Shown here: positions 1-13,826 of the stretch, in pieces
How positions within the stretch are numbered: position 1 is the first letter of the stretch
Layout of the letters: each line of letters begins with the position of its first letter
DNA from: Sipunculus nudus
Taxonomy: Eukaryota > Annelida > Sipuncula > Golfingiida > Sipunculidae
Assembly (NCBI GenBank): GCA_026874595.1
Contig: CM049319.1
Coordinates: 68,103,917 to 68,167,916 of the forward strand
Length of the DNA stretch: 64,000 nt
Direction of reading: 5' to 3'
Translations under genes and position numbers: made by a program
Notes under the pieces: generated by a model
What the model was told of the DNA's origin: nothing
The model's database searches: none
Seen by the model: the letters and a program-made list of their open reading frames with translations, nothing else

Positions 1-3000
1 AAGTGAACCTCGTATATGAACCGTTCAGCCATGTAGAGCATAGGAGAGTGAACCTCGTATGTGAACCGTGCCGCCGTGTAGAGCATAGGAGAGTGAACCT
101 CGTATGTGAACCGTGCCGCCGTGTAGAGGATATGAAAGTGAACCTCGTTGTTGAACCGTGCCACCGAGTAGAGGATATGAAAGTGAACCTCGTATGTGAA
201 CCGTGCCGCCGTGTAGAGGATATGAAAGTGAACCTCGTATATGAACCGTGCCACCGAGTAGAGCATAGGAAAGTGAATCTCGTTGTTGAACCGTGCCGCC
301 GTGTAGAGGATATGAAAGTGAACCTCGTATGTGAACCGTGCCACCGAGTAGAGCATAGGAAAGTCAATCTCGTTGTTGAACCGTGCCACCCTGTCGAGCA
401 TAGGAAAGTGAACCTCGTATATGAACCGTTCCGCCGAGTAGAGCATAGGAAAGTGAACCTCGTATATGAACCGTGCCACCGTGTAGAGCATAGAAAAGTG
501 AAAATCGTTGTTGAACCGTGCCACCGAGTAGAGGATATGAAAGTGAACCTCGTATTTGAACCGTGCCGCCGTGTAGAGGATATGAAAGTGAACCTCGCAT
601 GTGAACCGTGCCGCCGTGTAGAGGATATGAAAGTGAACCTCGTATATGAACCGTGCCACCGAGTAGAGCATAGGAAAGTGAACCTCGTATATGAACCGTT
701 CAGCCATGTAGAGCATAGGAGAGTGAACCTCGTATGTGAACCGTGCCGCCGTGTAGAGCATAGGAAAGTGAACCTCGTATATGAACCGTTCAGCCATGTA
801 GAGCATAGGAGGGTGAACCTCGTATGTGAACCGTGCCGCCGTGTAGAGCATAGGAAAGTGAACCTCGTTTTTGAACCGTGCCACCGTGTAGAGCAAAGGA
901 AAGTGAACCTCGTATATGAACCGTGCCACCGTGTAGAGCATAGGAAAGTGAACCTCGTATATGAACCGTGCCACCGTGTAGAGCATAGGAAAGTGAACCT
1001 CGTATATGAACCGTGCCACCCTGTAGAGCATAGGAAAGTGAACCTCGTATATGAACCGTGCCACCCTGTAGAGCATAGGAAAGTGAACCTCGTATATGAA
1101 CCGTTCCGCCGAGTAGAGCATAGGAAAGTGAACCTCGTATATGAACCGTGCCACCGTGTAGAGCATAGGAAAGTGAACCTCGTTGTTGAACCGTGCCACC
1201 GAGTAGAGCATAGGAAAGTGAACCTCGTTCTCAAACCATTCCGCCATGTAAGGGAGAGGACACTGAATCTGGTTGTCGAACCGTGCCACCGAGTGGAGCA
1301 TAGGAAAGTGAATCTCGTTGTTGAACAGTGCCGCCGTGTAGAGGATATGAAAGTGAACCTCGTATATGAACCGTGCCACCGAGTAGAGCATAGGAGAGTG
1401 AATCTCGTTGTTGAACCGTGCCGCCGTGTAGAGGATATGAAAGTGAACCTCGTATGTGAACCGTGCCGCCGTGTAGAGGATATGAAAGTGAACCTCGTAT
1501 ATGAACCGTGCCACCGAGTAGAGCATAGGAAAGTGAACCTCGTATATGAACCGTTCAGCCATGTAGAGCATAGGAGAGTGAACCTCGTATGTGAACCGTG
1601 CCGCCCTGTAGAGCATAGGAAAGTGAACCTCGTATATGAACCGTTCAGCCATGTTGAGCATAGGAGAGTGAACCTCGTATGTGAACCGTGCCGCCGTGTA
1701 GAGCTTAGGAAAGTGAACCTCGTATATGAACCGTTCAGCCATGAAGAGCATAGGAAAGTGAACCTCGTATATGAACAGTGCCGCCATGTGAATCATAGGA
1801 AAGTGAACCTCGTATATTAACCGTTTCGCCGAGTAGAGCATAGGAAAATCTCGTATATGAACCGTGCCACCGTGTAGAGCATAGGAAAGTGAACCTCGTT
1901 GTTGAACCGTGCCACCCTGTAGAGCATAGGAAAGTGAACCTCGTATATGAACCGTTCCGCCGAATAGAGCATAGGAAAGTGAACCTCGTATATGAACCCT
2001 GCCACCGTGTAGAGCATAGGAAAGTGAACCTCGTTGTTGAACCGTGCCACCCTGTAGAGCATAGGAAAGTGAACCTCGTTGTTGAACCGTGCCACCGTGT
2101 AGAGCATATGAAAGTGAACCTCGTATATGAACCGTGCCACCCTGTAGAGCATAGGAAAATGAACCTCGTATAAGAACCGTGCCACCGAGTAGAGCATAGG
2201 AAAGTGAACCTCGTATATGAACCGTTCAGCCATGTAGAGCATAGGAGAGTGAACCTCGTATGTGAACCGTGCCGCCGTGTAGAGCATAGGAAAGTGAACC
2301 TCGTATATGAACCGTTCAGCCATGTAGAGCATAGGAGAGTGAACCTCGTATATGAACCGTTCCGCCGGGTAGAGCATAGGAAAGTGAACCTCGTATATGA
2401 ACCGTGCCACCGTGTAGAGCATAGGAAAGTGAACCTCGTTGTTGAACCGTGCCACCGAGTAGAGCATAGGAAAGTGAACCTCGTTCTCAAACCATTCCGC
2501 CATGTAAGGCAGAGGACACTGAATCTGGTTGTCGAACTGTGCCACCGAGTGGAGCATGGGAAAGTGAATCTCGTTGTTGAACCGTGCCGCCGTGTAGAGG
2601 ATATGAAAGTGAACCTCGTATATGAAGCATGCCACCGAGTAGAGCATAGGAGAGTGAATCTCGTTGTTGAACCGTGCCGCCGTGTAGAGGATATGAAAGT
2701 GAATCTCGTTGTTGAACCGTGCCGCCGTGTAGAGCATAGGAAAGTCAATCTCGTTGTTGAACCGTGCCACCCTGTCGAGCATAGGAAAGTGAACCTCGTA
2801 TATGAACCGTTCCGCCGAGTAGAGCATAGGAAAGTGAACCTCGTATATGAACCGTGCCACCGTGTAGAGCATAGGAAAGTGAAAATCGTTGTTGAACCGT
2901 GCCACCGAGTAGAGGATATGAAAGTGAACCTCGTATGTGAACCGTGCCGCCGTGTAGAGGATATGAAAGTGAACCTCGCATGTGAACCGTGCCGCCGTGT

Positions 3001-6000
3001 AGAGGATATGAAAGTGAACCTCGTATATGAACCGTGCCACCGAGTAGAGCATAGGAAAGTGAACCTCGTATATGAACCGTTCAGCCATGTAGAGCATAGG
3101 AGAGTGAACCTCGTATGTGAACCGTGCCGCCGTGTAGAGCATAGGAAAGTGAACCTCGTATATGAACCGTTCAGCCATGTAGAGCATAGGAGGGTGAACC
3201 TCGTATGTGAACCGTGCCGCCGTGTAGAGCATAGGAAAGTGAACCTCGTATATGAACCGTTCAGCCATGTAGAGCATAGGAGAGTGAACCTCGTATGTGA
3301 ACCGTGCCGCCGTGTAGAGCATGGGAGAGTGAACCTCGTATGTAAACCGTGCCGCCGTGTAGAGCATGGGAGAGTGAACCTCGTTGTTGAACCGTGCCAC
3401 CCTGTAGAGCATAGGAAAGTTAACCTCGTATATGAACCGTTCCGCCGAGTAGAGCATAGGAAAGTGAACCTCGTATATGAACCGTGCCACCGTGTAGAGC
3501 ATAGGAAATTGAACCTCGTTTTTGAACCGTGCCACCGTGTAGAGCAAAGGAAAGTGAACCTCGTATATGAACCGTGCCACCGAGTAGAGCATAGGAAAGT
3601 GAACCTCGTATATGAACCGTGCCGCCGTGTAGAGCATAGGAAAGTGAACCTCGTATATGAACCGTGCCACCGAGTAGAGCATAGGAAAGTGAACCTCGTA
3701 TATGAACCGTGCCACCGAGTAGAGCATAGGAAAGTGAATCTCGTTGTTGAACCGTGCCGCCGTGTAGAGGATATGAAAGTGAACCTCGTATATGAACCGT
3801 GCCACCGAGTAGAGCATAGGAAAGTGAACCTCGTATATGAACCGTTCAGCCATGTAGAGCATAGGAGAGTGAACCTCGTATGTGAACCGTGCCGCCGTGT
3901 AGAGCATAGGAAAGTGAACCTCGTATATGAACCGTTCAGCCATGTAGAGCATAGGAGGGTGAACCTCGTATGTGAACCGTGCCGCCGTGTAGAGCATAGG
4001 AAAGTGAACCTCGTTTTTGAACCGTGCTACCGTGTAGAGCAAAGGAAAGTGAACCTCGTATATGAACCGTGCCACCGTGTAGAGCATAGGAAAGTGAACC
4101 TCGTATATGAACCGTGCCACCGTGTAGAGCATAGGAAAGTGAACCTCGTATATGAACCGTGCCACCCTGTAGAGCATAGGAAAGTGAACCTCGTATATGA
4201 ACCGTGCCACCCTGTAGAGCATAGGAAAGTGAACCTCGTATATGAACCGTTCCGCCGAGTAGAGCATAGGAAAGTGAACCTCGTATATGAACCGTGCCAC
4301 CGTGTAGAGCATAGGAAAGTGAACCTCGTTGTTGAACCGTGCCACCGAGTAGAGCATAGGAAAGTGAACCTCGTTCTCAAACCATTCCGCCATGTAAGGC
4401 AGAGGACACTGAATCTGGTTGTCGAACCGTGCCACCGAGTGGAGCATAGGAAAGTGAATCTCGTTGTTGAACAGTGCCGCCGTGTAGAGGATATGAAAGT
4501 GAACCTCGTATATGAACCGTGCCACCGAGTAGAGCATAGGAGAGTGAATCTCGTTGTTGAACCGTGCCGCCGTGTAGAGGATATGAAAGTGAACCTCGTA
4601 TGTGAACCGTGCCGCCGTGTAGAGGATATGAAAGTGAACCTCGTATATGAACCGTGCCACCGAGTAGAGCATAGGAAAGTGAACCTCGTATATGAACCGT
4701 TCAGCCATGTAGAGCATAGGAGAGTGAACCTCGTATGTGAACCGTGCCGCCCTGTAGAGCATAGGAAAGTGAACCTCGTATATGAACCGTTCAGCCATGT
4801 TGAGCATAGGAGAGTGAACCTCGTATGTGAACCGTGCCGCCGTGTAGAGCATAGGAAAGTGAACCTCGTATATGAACCGTTCAGCCATGAAGAGCACAGG
4901 AAAGTGAACCTCGTATATGAACAGTGCCGCCATGTGAATCATAGGAAAGTGAACCTCGTATATTAACCGTTTCGCCGAGTAGAGCATAGGAAAGTGAACC
5001 TCGTATATGAACCGTGCCACCGTGTAGAGCATAGGAAAGTGAACCTCGTTGTTGAACCGTGCCACCCTGTAGAGCATAGGAAAGTGAACCTCGTATATGA
5101 ACCGTTCCGCCGAATAGAGCATAGGAAAGTGAACCTCGTATATGAACCCTGCCACCGTGTAGAGCATAGGAAAGTGAACCTCGTTGTTGAACCGTGCCAC
5201 CCTGTAGAGCATAGGAAAGTGAACCTCGTTGTTGAACCGTGCCACCGTGTAGAGCATATGAAAGTGAACCTCGTATTTGAACCGTGCCACCCTGTAGAGC
5301 ATAGGAAAATGAACCTCGTATAAGAACCGTGCCACCGAGTAGAGCATAGGAAAGTGAACCTCGTATATGAACCGTTCAGCCATGTAGAGCATAGGAGAGT
5401 GAACCTCGTATGTGAACCGTGCCGCCGTGTAGAGCATAGGAAAGTGAACCTCGTATATGAACCGTTCAGCCATGTAGAGCATAGGAGAGTGAACCTCGTA
5501 TATGAACCGTTCCGCCGGGTAGAGCATAGGAAAGTGAACCTCGTATATGAACCGTGCCACCGTGTAGAGCATAGGAAAGTGAACCTCGTTGTTGAACCGT
5601 GCCACCGAGTAGAGCATAGGAAAGTGAACCTCGTTCTCAAACCATTCCGCCATGTAAGGCAGAGGACACTGAATCTGGTTGTCGAACTGTGCCACCGAGT
5701 GGAGCATGGGAAAGTGAATCTCGTTGTTGAACCGTGCCGCCGTGTAGAGGATATGAAAGTGAACCTCGTATATGAAGCGTGCCACCGAGTAGAGCATAGG
5801 AGAGTGAATCTCGTTGTTGAACCGTGCCGCCGTGTAGAGGATATGAAAGTGAATCTCGTTGTTGAACCGTGCCGCCGTGTAGAGCATAGGAAAGTCAATC
5901 TCGTTGTTGAACCGTGCCACCCTGTCGAGCATAGGAAAGTGAACCTCGTATATGAACCGTTCCGCCGAGTAGAGCATAGGAAAGTGAACCTCGTGTATGA

Positions 6001-8296
6001 ACCGTGCCACCGTGTAGAGCATAGGAAAGTGAAAATCGTTGTTGAACCGTGCCACCGAGTAGAGGATATGAAAGTGAACCTCGTATGTGAACCGTGCCGC
6101 CGTGTAGAGGATATGAAAGTGAACCTCGCATGTGAACCGTGCCGCCGTGTAGAGGATATGAAAGTGAACCTCGTATATTAACCGTGCCACCGAGTAGAGC
6201 ATAGGAAAGTGAACCTCGTATATGAACCGTTCAGCCATGTAGAGCATAGGAGAGTGAACCTCGTATGTGAACCGTGCCGCCGTGTAGAGCATAGGAAAGT
6301 GAACCTCGTATATGAACCGTTCAGCCATGTAGAGCATAGGAGGGTGAACCTCGTATGTGAACCGTGCCGCCGTGTAGAGCATAGGAAAGTGAACCTCGTA
6401 TATGAACCGTTCAGCCATGTAGAGCATAGGAGAGTGAACCTCGTATGTGAACCGTGCCGCCGTGTAGAGCATGGGAGAGTGAACCTCGTATGTAAACCGT
6501 GCCGCCGTGTAGAGCATGGGAGAGTGAACCTCGTTGTTGAACCGTGCCACCCTGTAGAGCATAGGAAAGTTAACCTCGTATATGAACCGTTCCGCCGAGT
6601 AGAGCATAGGAAAGTGAACCTCGTATATGAACCGTGCCACCGTGTAGAGCATAGGAAAGTGAACCTCGTATATGAACCGTGCCACCCTGTAGAGCATAGG
6701 AAAGTGAACCTCGTATATGAACCGTGCCAGCCTGTAGAGCATAGGAAAGTGAACCTCGTATATGAACCGTTCCGCCGAGTAGAGCATAGGAAAGTGAACC
6801 TCGTATATGAACCGTGCCACCGTGTAGAGCATAGGAAAGTGAACCTCGTTGTTGAACCGTGCCACCGAGTAGAGCATAGGAAAGTGAACCTCGTTCTCAA
6901 ACCATTCCGCCATGTAAGGCAGAGGACACTGAATCTGGTTGTCGAACCGTGCCACCGAGTGGAGCATAGGAAAGTGAATCTCGTTGTTGAACAGTGCCGC
7001 CGTGTAGAGGATATGAAAGTGAACCTCGTATATGAACCGTGCCACCGAGTAGAGCATAGGAGAGTGAATCTCGTTGTTGAACCGTGCCGCCGTGTAGAGG
7101 ATATGAAAGTGAACCTCGTATGTGAACCGTGCCGCCGTGTAGAGGATATGAAAGTGAACCTCGTATATGAACCGTGCCACCGAGTAGAGCATAGGAAAGT
7201 GAACCTCGTATATGAACCGTTCAGCCATGTAGAGCATAGGAGAGTGAACCTCGTATGTGAACCGTGCCGCCGTGTAGAGCATAGGAAAGTGAACCTCGTA
7301 TATGAACCGTTCACCAATGTAGAGCATAGGAGAGGGAACCTCGTATATGAACCGGGCCGCCATGTAGAGATTAGGAAAGTGAACCTCGTATATGAACCGT
7401 TCCGCCGAGTAGAGCATAGGAAAGTGAACCTCGTATATGAACCGTGCCACCGTGTAGAGCATAGGAAAGTGAACCTCGTATATGAACCGTGCCACCCTGT
7501 AGAGCATAGGAAAGTGAACCTCGTATATGAACCGTGCCACCCTGTAGAGCATAGGAAAGTGAACCTCGTATATGAACCGTTCCGCCGAGTAGAGCATAGG
7601 AAAGTGAACCTCGTATATGAACCGTGCCACCGTGTAGAGCATAGGAAAGTGAACCTCGTTGTTGAACCGTGCCACCGAGTAGAGCATAGGAAAGTGAACC
7701 TCGTTCTCAAACCATTCCGCCATGTAAGGCAAAGGACACTGATTCTGGTTGTCGAACCGTGCCACCGAGTGGAGCATAGGAAAGTGAATCTCGTTGTTGA
7801 ACCGTGCCGCCGTGTAGAGGATATGAAAGTGAACCTCGTATATGAACCGTGCCACCGAGTAGAGCATAGGAGAGTGAATCTCGTTGTTGAACCGTGCCGC
7901 CGTGTAGAGGATATGAAAGTGAACCTCGTATGTGAACCGTGCCGCCGTGTAGAGGATATGAAAGTGAACCTCGTATATGAACCGTGCCACCGAGTAGAGC
8001 ATAGGAAAGTGAACCTCGTATATGAACCGTTCAGCCATGTAGAGCATAGGAGAGTGAACCTCGTATGTGAACCGTGCCGCCGTGTAGAGCATAGGAAAGT
8101 GAACCTCGTATATGAACCGTTCAGCCATGTAGAGCATAGGAGAGTGAACCTCGTATGTGAACCGTGCCGCCGTGTAGAGCATAGGAAAGTGAACCTCGTA
8201 TATGAACCGTTCAGCCATGAAGAGCATAGGAGAGTGAACCTCGTATATGAACAGTGCCGCCATGTGAATCATAGGAAAGTGAACCTCGTATATTAA
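1..8296. repeat. Array segment X: 70-unit (3,150-bp) higher-order repeat
   Basis: Diagnostic variants recur at an offset of 3,150 bp, which is 70 units. Examples are marker units at 2483 and 5633, and the AAAGTCAATCTCG variant at about 2742 and 5892. Marker units at 1227 and 4373 are 3,146 apart because one unit near 1847 has lost 4 bp. Markers at 4373, 5633 and 6893 are spaced 1,260 bp, which is 28 units. The later copy lacks 14 units, since the next marker comes at 6893 and not at 7523. A fragment of the same type reappears as X' at 23187-26514. Confidence 0.85.
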
Positions 8297-9688
8297 CCGT
8301 TCCGCCGAGTAGAGCATAGGAAAGTGAACCTCGTATATGAACCGTGCCACCGTGTAGAGCATAGGAAAGTGAACCTCGTTGTTGAACCGTGCCACCCTGT
8401 AGAGCATAGGAAAGTGAACCTCGTATATGAACCGTTCCGCCGAATAGAGCATAGGAAAGTGAACCTCGTATATGAACCCTGCCACCGTGTAGAGCATAGG
8501 AAAGTGAACCTCGTTGTTGAACCGTGCCACCCTGTAGAGCATAGGAGAGTGAACCTCGTATGTGAACCTTGCCGCCGTGTAGAGCATAGGAAAGTGAACC
8601 TCGTTGTTGAACCGTGCCACCGTGTAGAGCATATGAAAGTGAACCTCGTATATGAACCGTGCCACCCTGTAGAGCATAGGAAAATGAACCTCGTATAAGA
8701 ACCGTGCCACCGAGTAGAGCATAGGAAAGTGAACCTCGTATATGAACCGTTCAGCCATGTAGAGCATAGGAGAGTGAACCTCGTATGTGAACCGTGCCGC
8801 CGTGTAGAGCATAGGAAAGTGAACCTCGTATATGAACCGTTCAGCCATGTAGAGCATAGGAGAGTGAACCTCGTATGTGAACCGTGCCGCCGTGTAGAGC
8901 ATAGGAAAGTGAACCTCGTATATGAACCGTTCAGCCATGTAGAGCATAGGAGAGTGAACCTTGTATATGAACCGTGCCGCCATGTAGAGATTAGGAAAGT
9001 GAACCTCGTATATGAACCGTTCCGCCGAGTAGAGCATAGGAAAGTGAACCTCGTATATGAACCGTGCCACCGAGTAGAGCATAGGAAAGTGAACCTCGTA
9101 TATGAACCGTGCCGCCGTGTAGAGCATAGGAAAGTGAACCTCGTATATGAACCGTGCCACCGAGTAGAGCATAGGAAAGTGAACCTCGTATATGAACCGT
9201 GCCACCGAGTAGAGCATAGGAAAGTGAATCTCGTTGTTGAACCGTGCCGCCGTGTAGAGGATATGAAAGTGAACCTCGTATATGAACCGTGCCGCCGTGT
9301 AGAGGATATGAAAGTGACTCGTATATGAACCGTGCCACCGAGTAGAGCATAGGAAAGTGAACCTCGTATATGAACCGTTCAGCCATGTAGAGCATAGGAG
9401 AGTGAACCTCGTATGTGAACCGTGCTGCCCTGTAGAGCATAGGAAAGTGAACCTCATATATGAACCGTTCAGCCATGTAGAGCATAGGAAAGTGAACCTC
9501 GTATATGAACCGTGCCACCCTGTAGAGCATAGGAAAGTGAACCTCGTATATGAACCGTTCCGCCGAGTAGAGCATAGGAAAGTGAACCTCGTATATGAAC
9601 CGTGCCACCGTGTAGAGCATAGGAAAGTGAACCTCGTTGTTGAACCGTGCCACCGAGTAGAGCATAGGAAAGTGAACCTCGTTCTCAA
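1817..9688 (-). other. Second-longest repeat-born open frame (2,623 codons), not called as a gene
   Basis: This reverse-strand reading consists almost wholly of 15-residue repeats of the type HFPMLYSVARFIYEV. It ends in a run of STRWHGSYTRFTFLC after the register change at the 4-bp deletion near 1847. It begins inside a marker unit, not at a unique upstream region, and nothing resembling a promoter or non-repeat N-terminus precedes it. It overlaps forward open frames over the same bases. I read it as a consequence of unit length and composition. Confidence 0.12.
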
Positions 9689-12600
9689 ACCATTCCGCCA
9701 TGTAAGGCAAAGGACACTGATTCTGGTTGTCGAACCGTGCCACCGAGTGGAGCATAGGAAAGTGAATCTCGTTGTTGAACCGTGCCGCCGTGTAGAGGAT
9801 ATGAAAGTGAACCTCGTATATGAACCGTGCCACCGAGTAGAGCATAGGAGAGTGAATCTCGTTGTTGAACCGTGCCGCCGTGTAGAGGATATGAAAGTGA
9901 ACCTCGTATGTGAACCGTGCCGCCGTGTAGAGGATATGAAAGTGAACCTCGTATATGAACCGTGCCACCGAGTAGAGCATAGGAAAGTGAACCTCGTATA
10001 TGAACCGTTCAGCCATGTAGAGCATAGGAGAGTGAACCTCGTATGTGAACCGTTCAGCCATGTAGAGCATAGGAGAGTGAACCTCGTATGTGAACCGTGC
10101 CGCCGTGTAGAGCATAGGAAAGTGAACCTCGTATATGAACCGTTCAGCCATGAAGAGCATAGGAGAGTGAACCTCGTATATGAACCGTGCCGCCATGTAG
10201 AGCATAGGAAAGTGAACCTCGTATATTAACCGTTCCGCCGAGTAGAGCATAGGAAAGTGAACCTCGTATATGAACCGTGCCACCGTGTAGAGCATAGGAA
10301 AGTGAACCTCGTTGTTGAACCGTGCCACCCTGTAGAGCATAGGAAAGTGAACCTCGTATATGAACCGTTCCGCCGAATAGAGCATAGGAAAGTGAACCTC
10401 GTATATGAACCGTGCCACCGTGTAGAGCATAGGAAAGTGAACCTCGTTGTTGAACCGTGCCACCCTGTAGAGCATAGGAAAGTGAACCTCGTATGTGAAC
10501 CTTTCCGCCGTGTAGAGCATAGGAAAGTGAACCTCGTATATGAACCGTTCACCAATGTAGAGCATAGGAGAGTGAACCTCGTATATGAACCGTGCCGCCA
10601 TGTAGAGATTAGGAAAGTGAACCTCGTATATGAACCGTTCCGCCGAGTAGAGCATAGGAAAGTGAACCTCGTATATGAACCGTGCCACCGTGTAGAGCAT
10701 AGGAAAGTGAACCTCGTATATGAACCGTGCCACCCTGTAGAGCATAGGAAAGTGAACCTCGTATATGAACCGTGCCACCCTGTAGAGCATAGGAAAGTGA
10801 ACCTCGTATATGAACCGTTCCGCCGAGTAGAGCATAGGAAAGTGAACCTCGTATATGAACCGTGCCACCGTGTAGAGCATAGGAAAGTGAACCTCGTTGT
10901 TGAACCGTGCCACCGAGTAGAGCATAGGAAAGTGAACCTCGTTCTCAAACCATTCCGCCATGTAAGGCAAAGGACACTGATTCTGGTTGTCGAACCGTGC
11001 CACCGAGTGGAGCATAGGAAAGTGAATCTCGTTGTTGAACCGTGCCGCCGTGTAGAGGATATGAAATTCCTCGTATATGAACCGTGCCACCGAGTAGAGC
11101 ATAGGAGAGTGAATCTCGTTGTTGAACCGTGCCGCCGTGTAGAGGATATGAAAGTGAACCTCGTATGTGAACCGTGCCGCCGTGTAGAGGATATGAAAGT
11201 GAACCTCGTATATGAACCGTGCCACCGAGTAGAGCATAGGAAAGTGAACCTCGTATATGAACCGTTCAGCCATGTAGAGCATAGGAGAGTGAACCTCGTA
11301 TGTGAACCGTGCCGCCCTGTAGAGCATAGGAAAGTGAACCTCGTATATGAACCGTTCAGCCATGTAGAGCATAGGAGAGTGAACCTCGTATGTGAACCGT
11401 GCCGCCGTGTAGAGCATAGGAAAGTGAACCTCGTATATGAACCGTTCAGCCATGAAGAGCATAGGAGAGTGAACTTCGTATATGAACCGTGCCGCCATGT
11501 AGAGCATAGGAAAATGAACCTCGTATATTAACCGTTCCGCCGAGTAGAGCATAGGAAAGTGAACCTCGTATATGAACCGTGCCACCGTGTAGAGCATAGG
11601 AAAGTGAACCTCGTTGTTGAACCGTGCCACCCTGTAGAGCATAGGAAAGTGAACCTCGTATATGAACCGTTCCGCCGAATAGAGCATAGGAAAGTGAACC
11701 TCGTATATGAACCGTGCCACCGTGTAGAGCATAGGAAAGTGAACCTCGTTGTTGAACCGTGCCACCCTGTAGAGCATAGGAAAGTGAACCTCGTATGTGA
11801 ACCTTTCCGCCGTGTAGAGCATAGGAAAGTGAACCTCGTTGTTGAACCGTGCCACCGTGTAGAGCATATGAAAGTGAACCTCGTATATGAACCGTGCCAC
11901 CCTGTAGAGCATAGGAAAATGAACCTCGTATAAGAACCGTGCCACCGAGTAGAGCATAGGAAAGTGAACCTCGTATATGAACCGTTCAGCCATGTAGAGC
12001 ATAGGAGAGTGAACCTCGTATGTGAACCGTGCCGCCGTGTAGAGCATAGGAAAGTGAACCTCGTATATGAACCGTTCAGCCATGTAGAGCATAGCAGAGT
12101 GAACCTCGTATGTGAACCGTGCCGCCGTGTAGAGCATAGGAAAGTGAACCTCGTTGTTGAACCGTGCCACCCTGTAGAGCATAGGAAAGTGAACCTCGTA
12201 TATGAACCGTTCCGCCGAGTAGAGCATAGGAAAGTGAACCTCGTATATGAACCGTGCCACCGAGTAGAGCATAGGAAAGTGAACCTCGTTGTTGAACCGT
12301 GCCACCGAGTAGAGCATAGGTAAGTGAACCTCGTTCTTAAACCATTCCGCCATGTAAGGCAGAGGACAGTGAATCTGGTTGTCGAACCGTGCCGCCGTGT
12401 AGAGCATAGGAAAGTGAATCTCGTTGTTGAACCGTGCCGCCGTGTAGAGGATATGAAAGTGAACCTCGTATATGAACCGTGCCACCGAGTAGAGCATAGG
12501 AGAGTGAATCTCGTTGTTGAACCGTGCCGCCGTGTAGAGGATATGAAAGTGAACCTCGTATGTGAACCGTGCCACCGTGTAGAGCATAGGAAAGTGAACC

Positions 12601-13826
12601 TCGTATATGAACCGTTCAGCCATGTAGAGCATAGGAGAGTGAACCTCGTATGTGAACCGTGCCACCATGTAGAGCATAGGAAAGTGAACCTCGTATATGA
12701 ACCGTTCAGCCATGAAGAGCATAGGAGAGTGAACCTCGTATATGAACAGTGCCGCCATGTAGAGCATAGGAAAGTGAACCTCGTATATTAACCGTTCCGC
12801 CGAGTAGAGCATAGGAAAGTGAACCTCGTATCTGAACCGTGCCACCGTGTAGAGCATAGGAAAGTGAACCTCGTTGTTGAACCGTGCCACCCTGTAGAGC
12901 ATAGGAAAGTGAACCTCGTATATGAACCGTTCCGCCGAATAGAGCATAGGAAAGTGAACCTCGTATATGAACCCTGCCACCGTGTAGAGCATAGGAAAGT
13001 GAACCTCGTTGTTGAACCGTGCCACCCTGTAGAGCATAGGAGAGTGAACCTCGTATGTGAACCTTGCCGCCGTGTAGAGCATAGGAAATTGAACCTCGTT
13101 GTTGAACCGTGCCACCGTGTAGAGCATAGGAAAGTGAACCTCTTATATGAACCGTGCCACCCTGTAGTGCATAGGAAAATGAACCTCGTATATGAACCGT
13201 GCCACCGAGTAGAGCATAGGAAAGTGAACCTCGTATATGAACCGTTCAGCCATGTAGAGCATAGGAGAGTGAACCTCGTATGTGAACCGTGCCGCCGTGT
13301 AGAGCATAGGAGAGTGAACCTCGTATGTGAACCGTGCCGCCGTGTAGAGGATATTAAAGTGAACCTCGTTGTTGAACCGTGCCACCGAGTAGAGGATATG
13401 AAAGTGAACCTCGTATGTGAACCGTGCCGCCGTGTAGAGGATATGAAAGTGAACCTCGTATATGAACCGTGCCACCGAGTAGAACATAGGAAAGTGAATC
13501 TCGTTGTTGAACCGTGCCGCCGTGTAGAGGATATGAAAGTGAACCTCGTATGTGAACCGTGCCACCGAGTAGAGCATAGGAAAGTCAATCTCGTTGTTGA
13601 ACCGTGCCACCCTGTCGAGCATAGGAAAGTGAACCTCGTATATGAACCGTTCCGCCGAGTAGAGCATAGGAAAGTGAACCTCCTATATGAACCGTGCCAC
13701 CGTGTAGAGCATAGGCAAGTGAACCCCGTATATGAACCGTTCAGCCATGAAGAGCATAGGAGAGTGAACCTCGTATATGAACAGTGCCGCCATGTAGAGC
13801 ATAGGAAAATGAACCTCGTATATTAA
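8297..13826. repeat. Array segment A (first of three copies)
   Basis: This is a block of ordered unit variants that recurs as A' (26515-33124) and A'' (33125-39194). Shared landmarks are a 2-bp deletion (GTGACTCG for GTGAACCTCG) at about 9315, a 3-bp deletion (GAAATTCCTCG) at about 11067, and marker units of the GGCAAAGGACACTGATTCTGG type at 9681 and 10941, followed by a GTTCTTAAACC marker at 12333. Corresponding landmarks lie 18,713 bp further on in A' and 25,368 bp further on in A''. A is shorter than A' and A'' at its start because several units are missing. Confidence 0.85.

Noticed and set aside
1270-1281. Internal RNA polymerase III B-box (GGTTCGACAAC on the reverse strand of the marker unit)
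   Set aside because: Close to the B-box consensus, but it forms part of a near-palindrome and I identified no A-box or tRNA/SINE-like structure around it.
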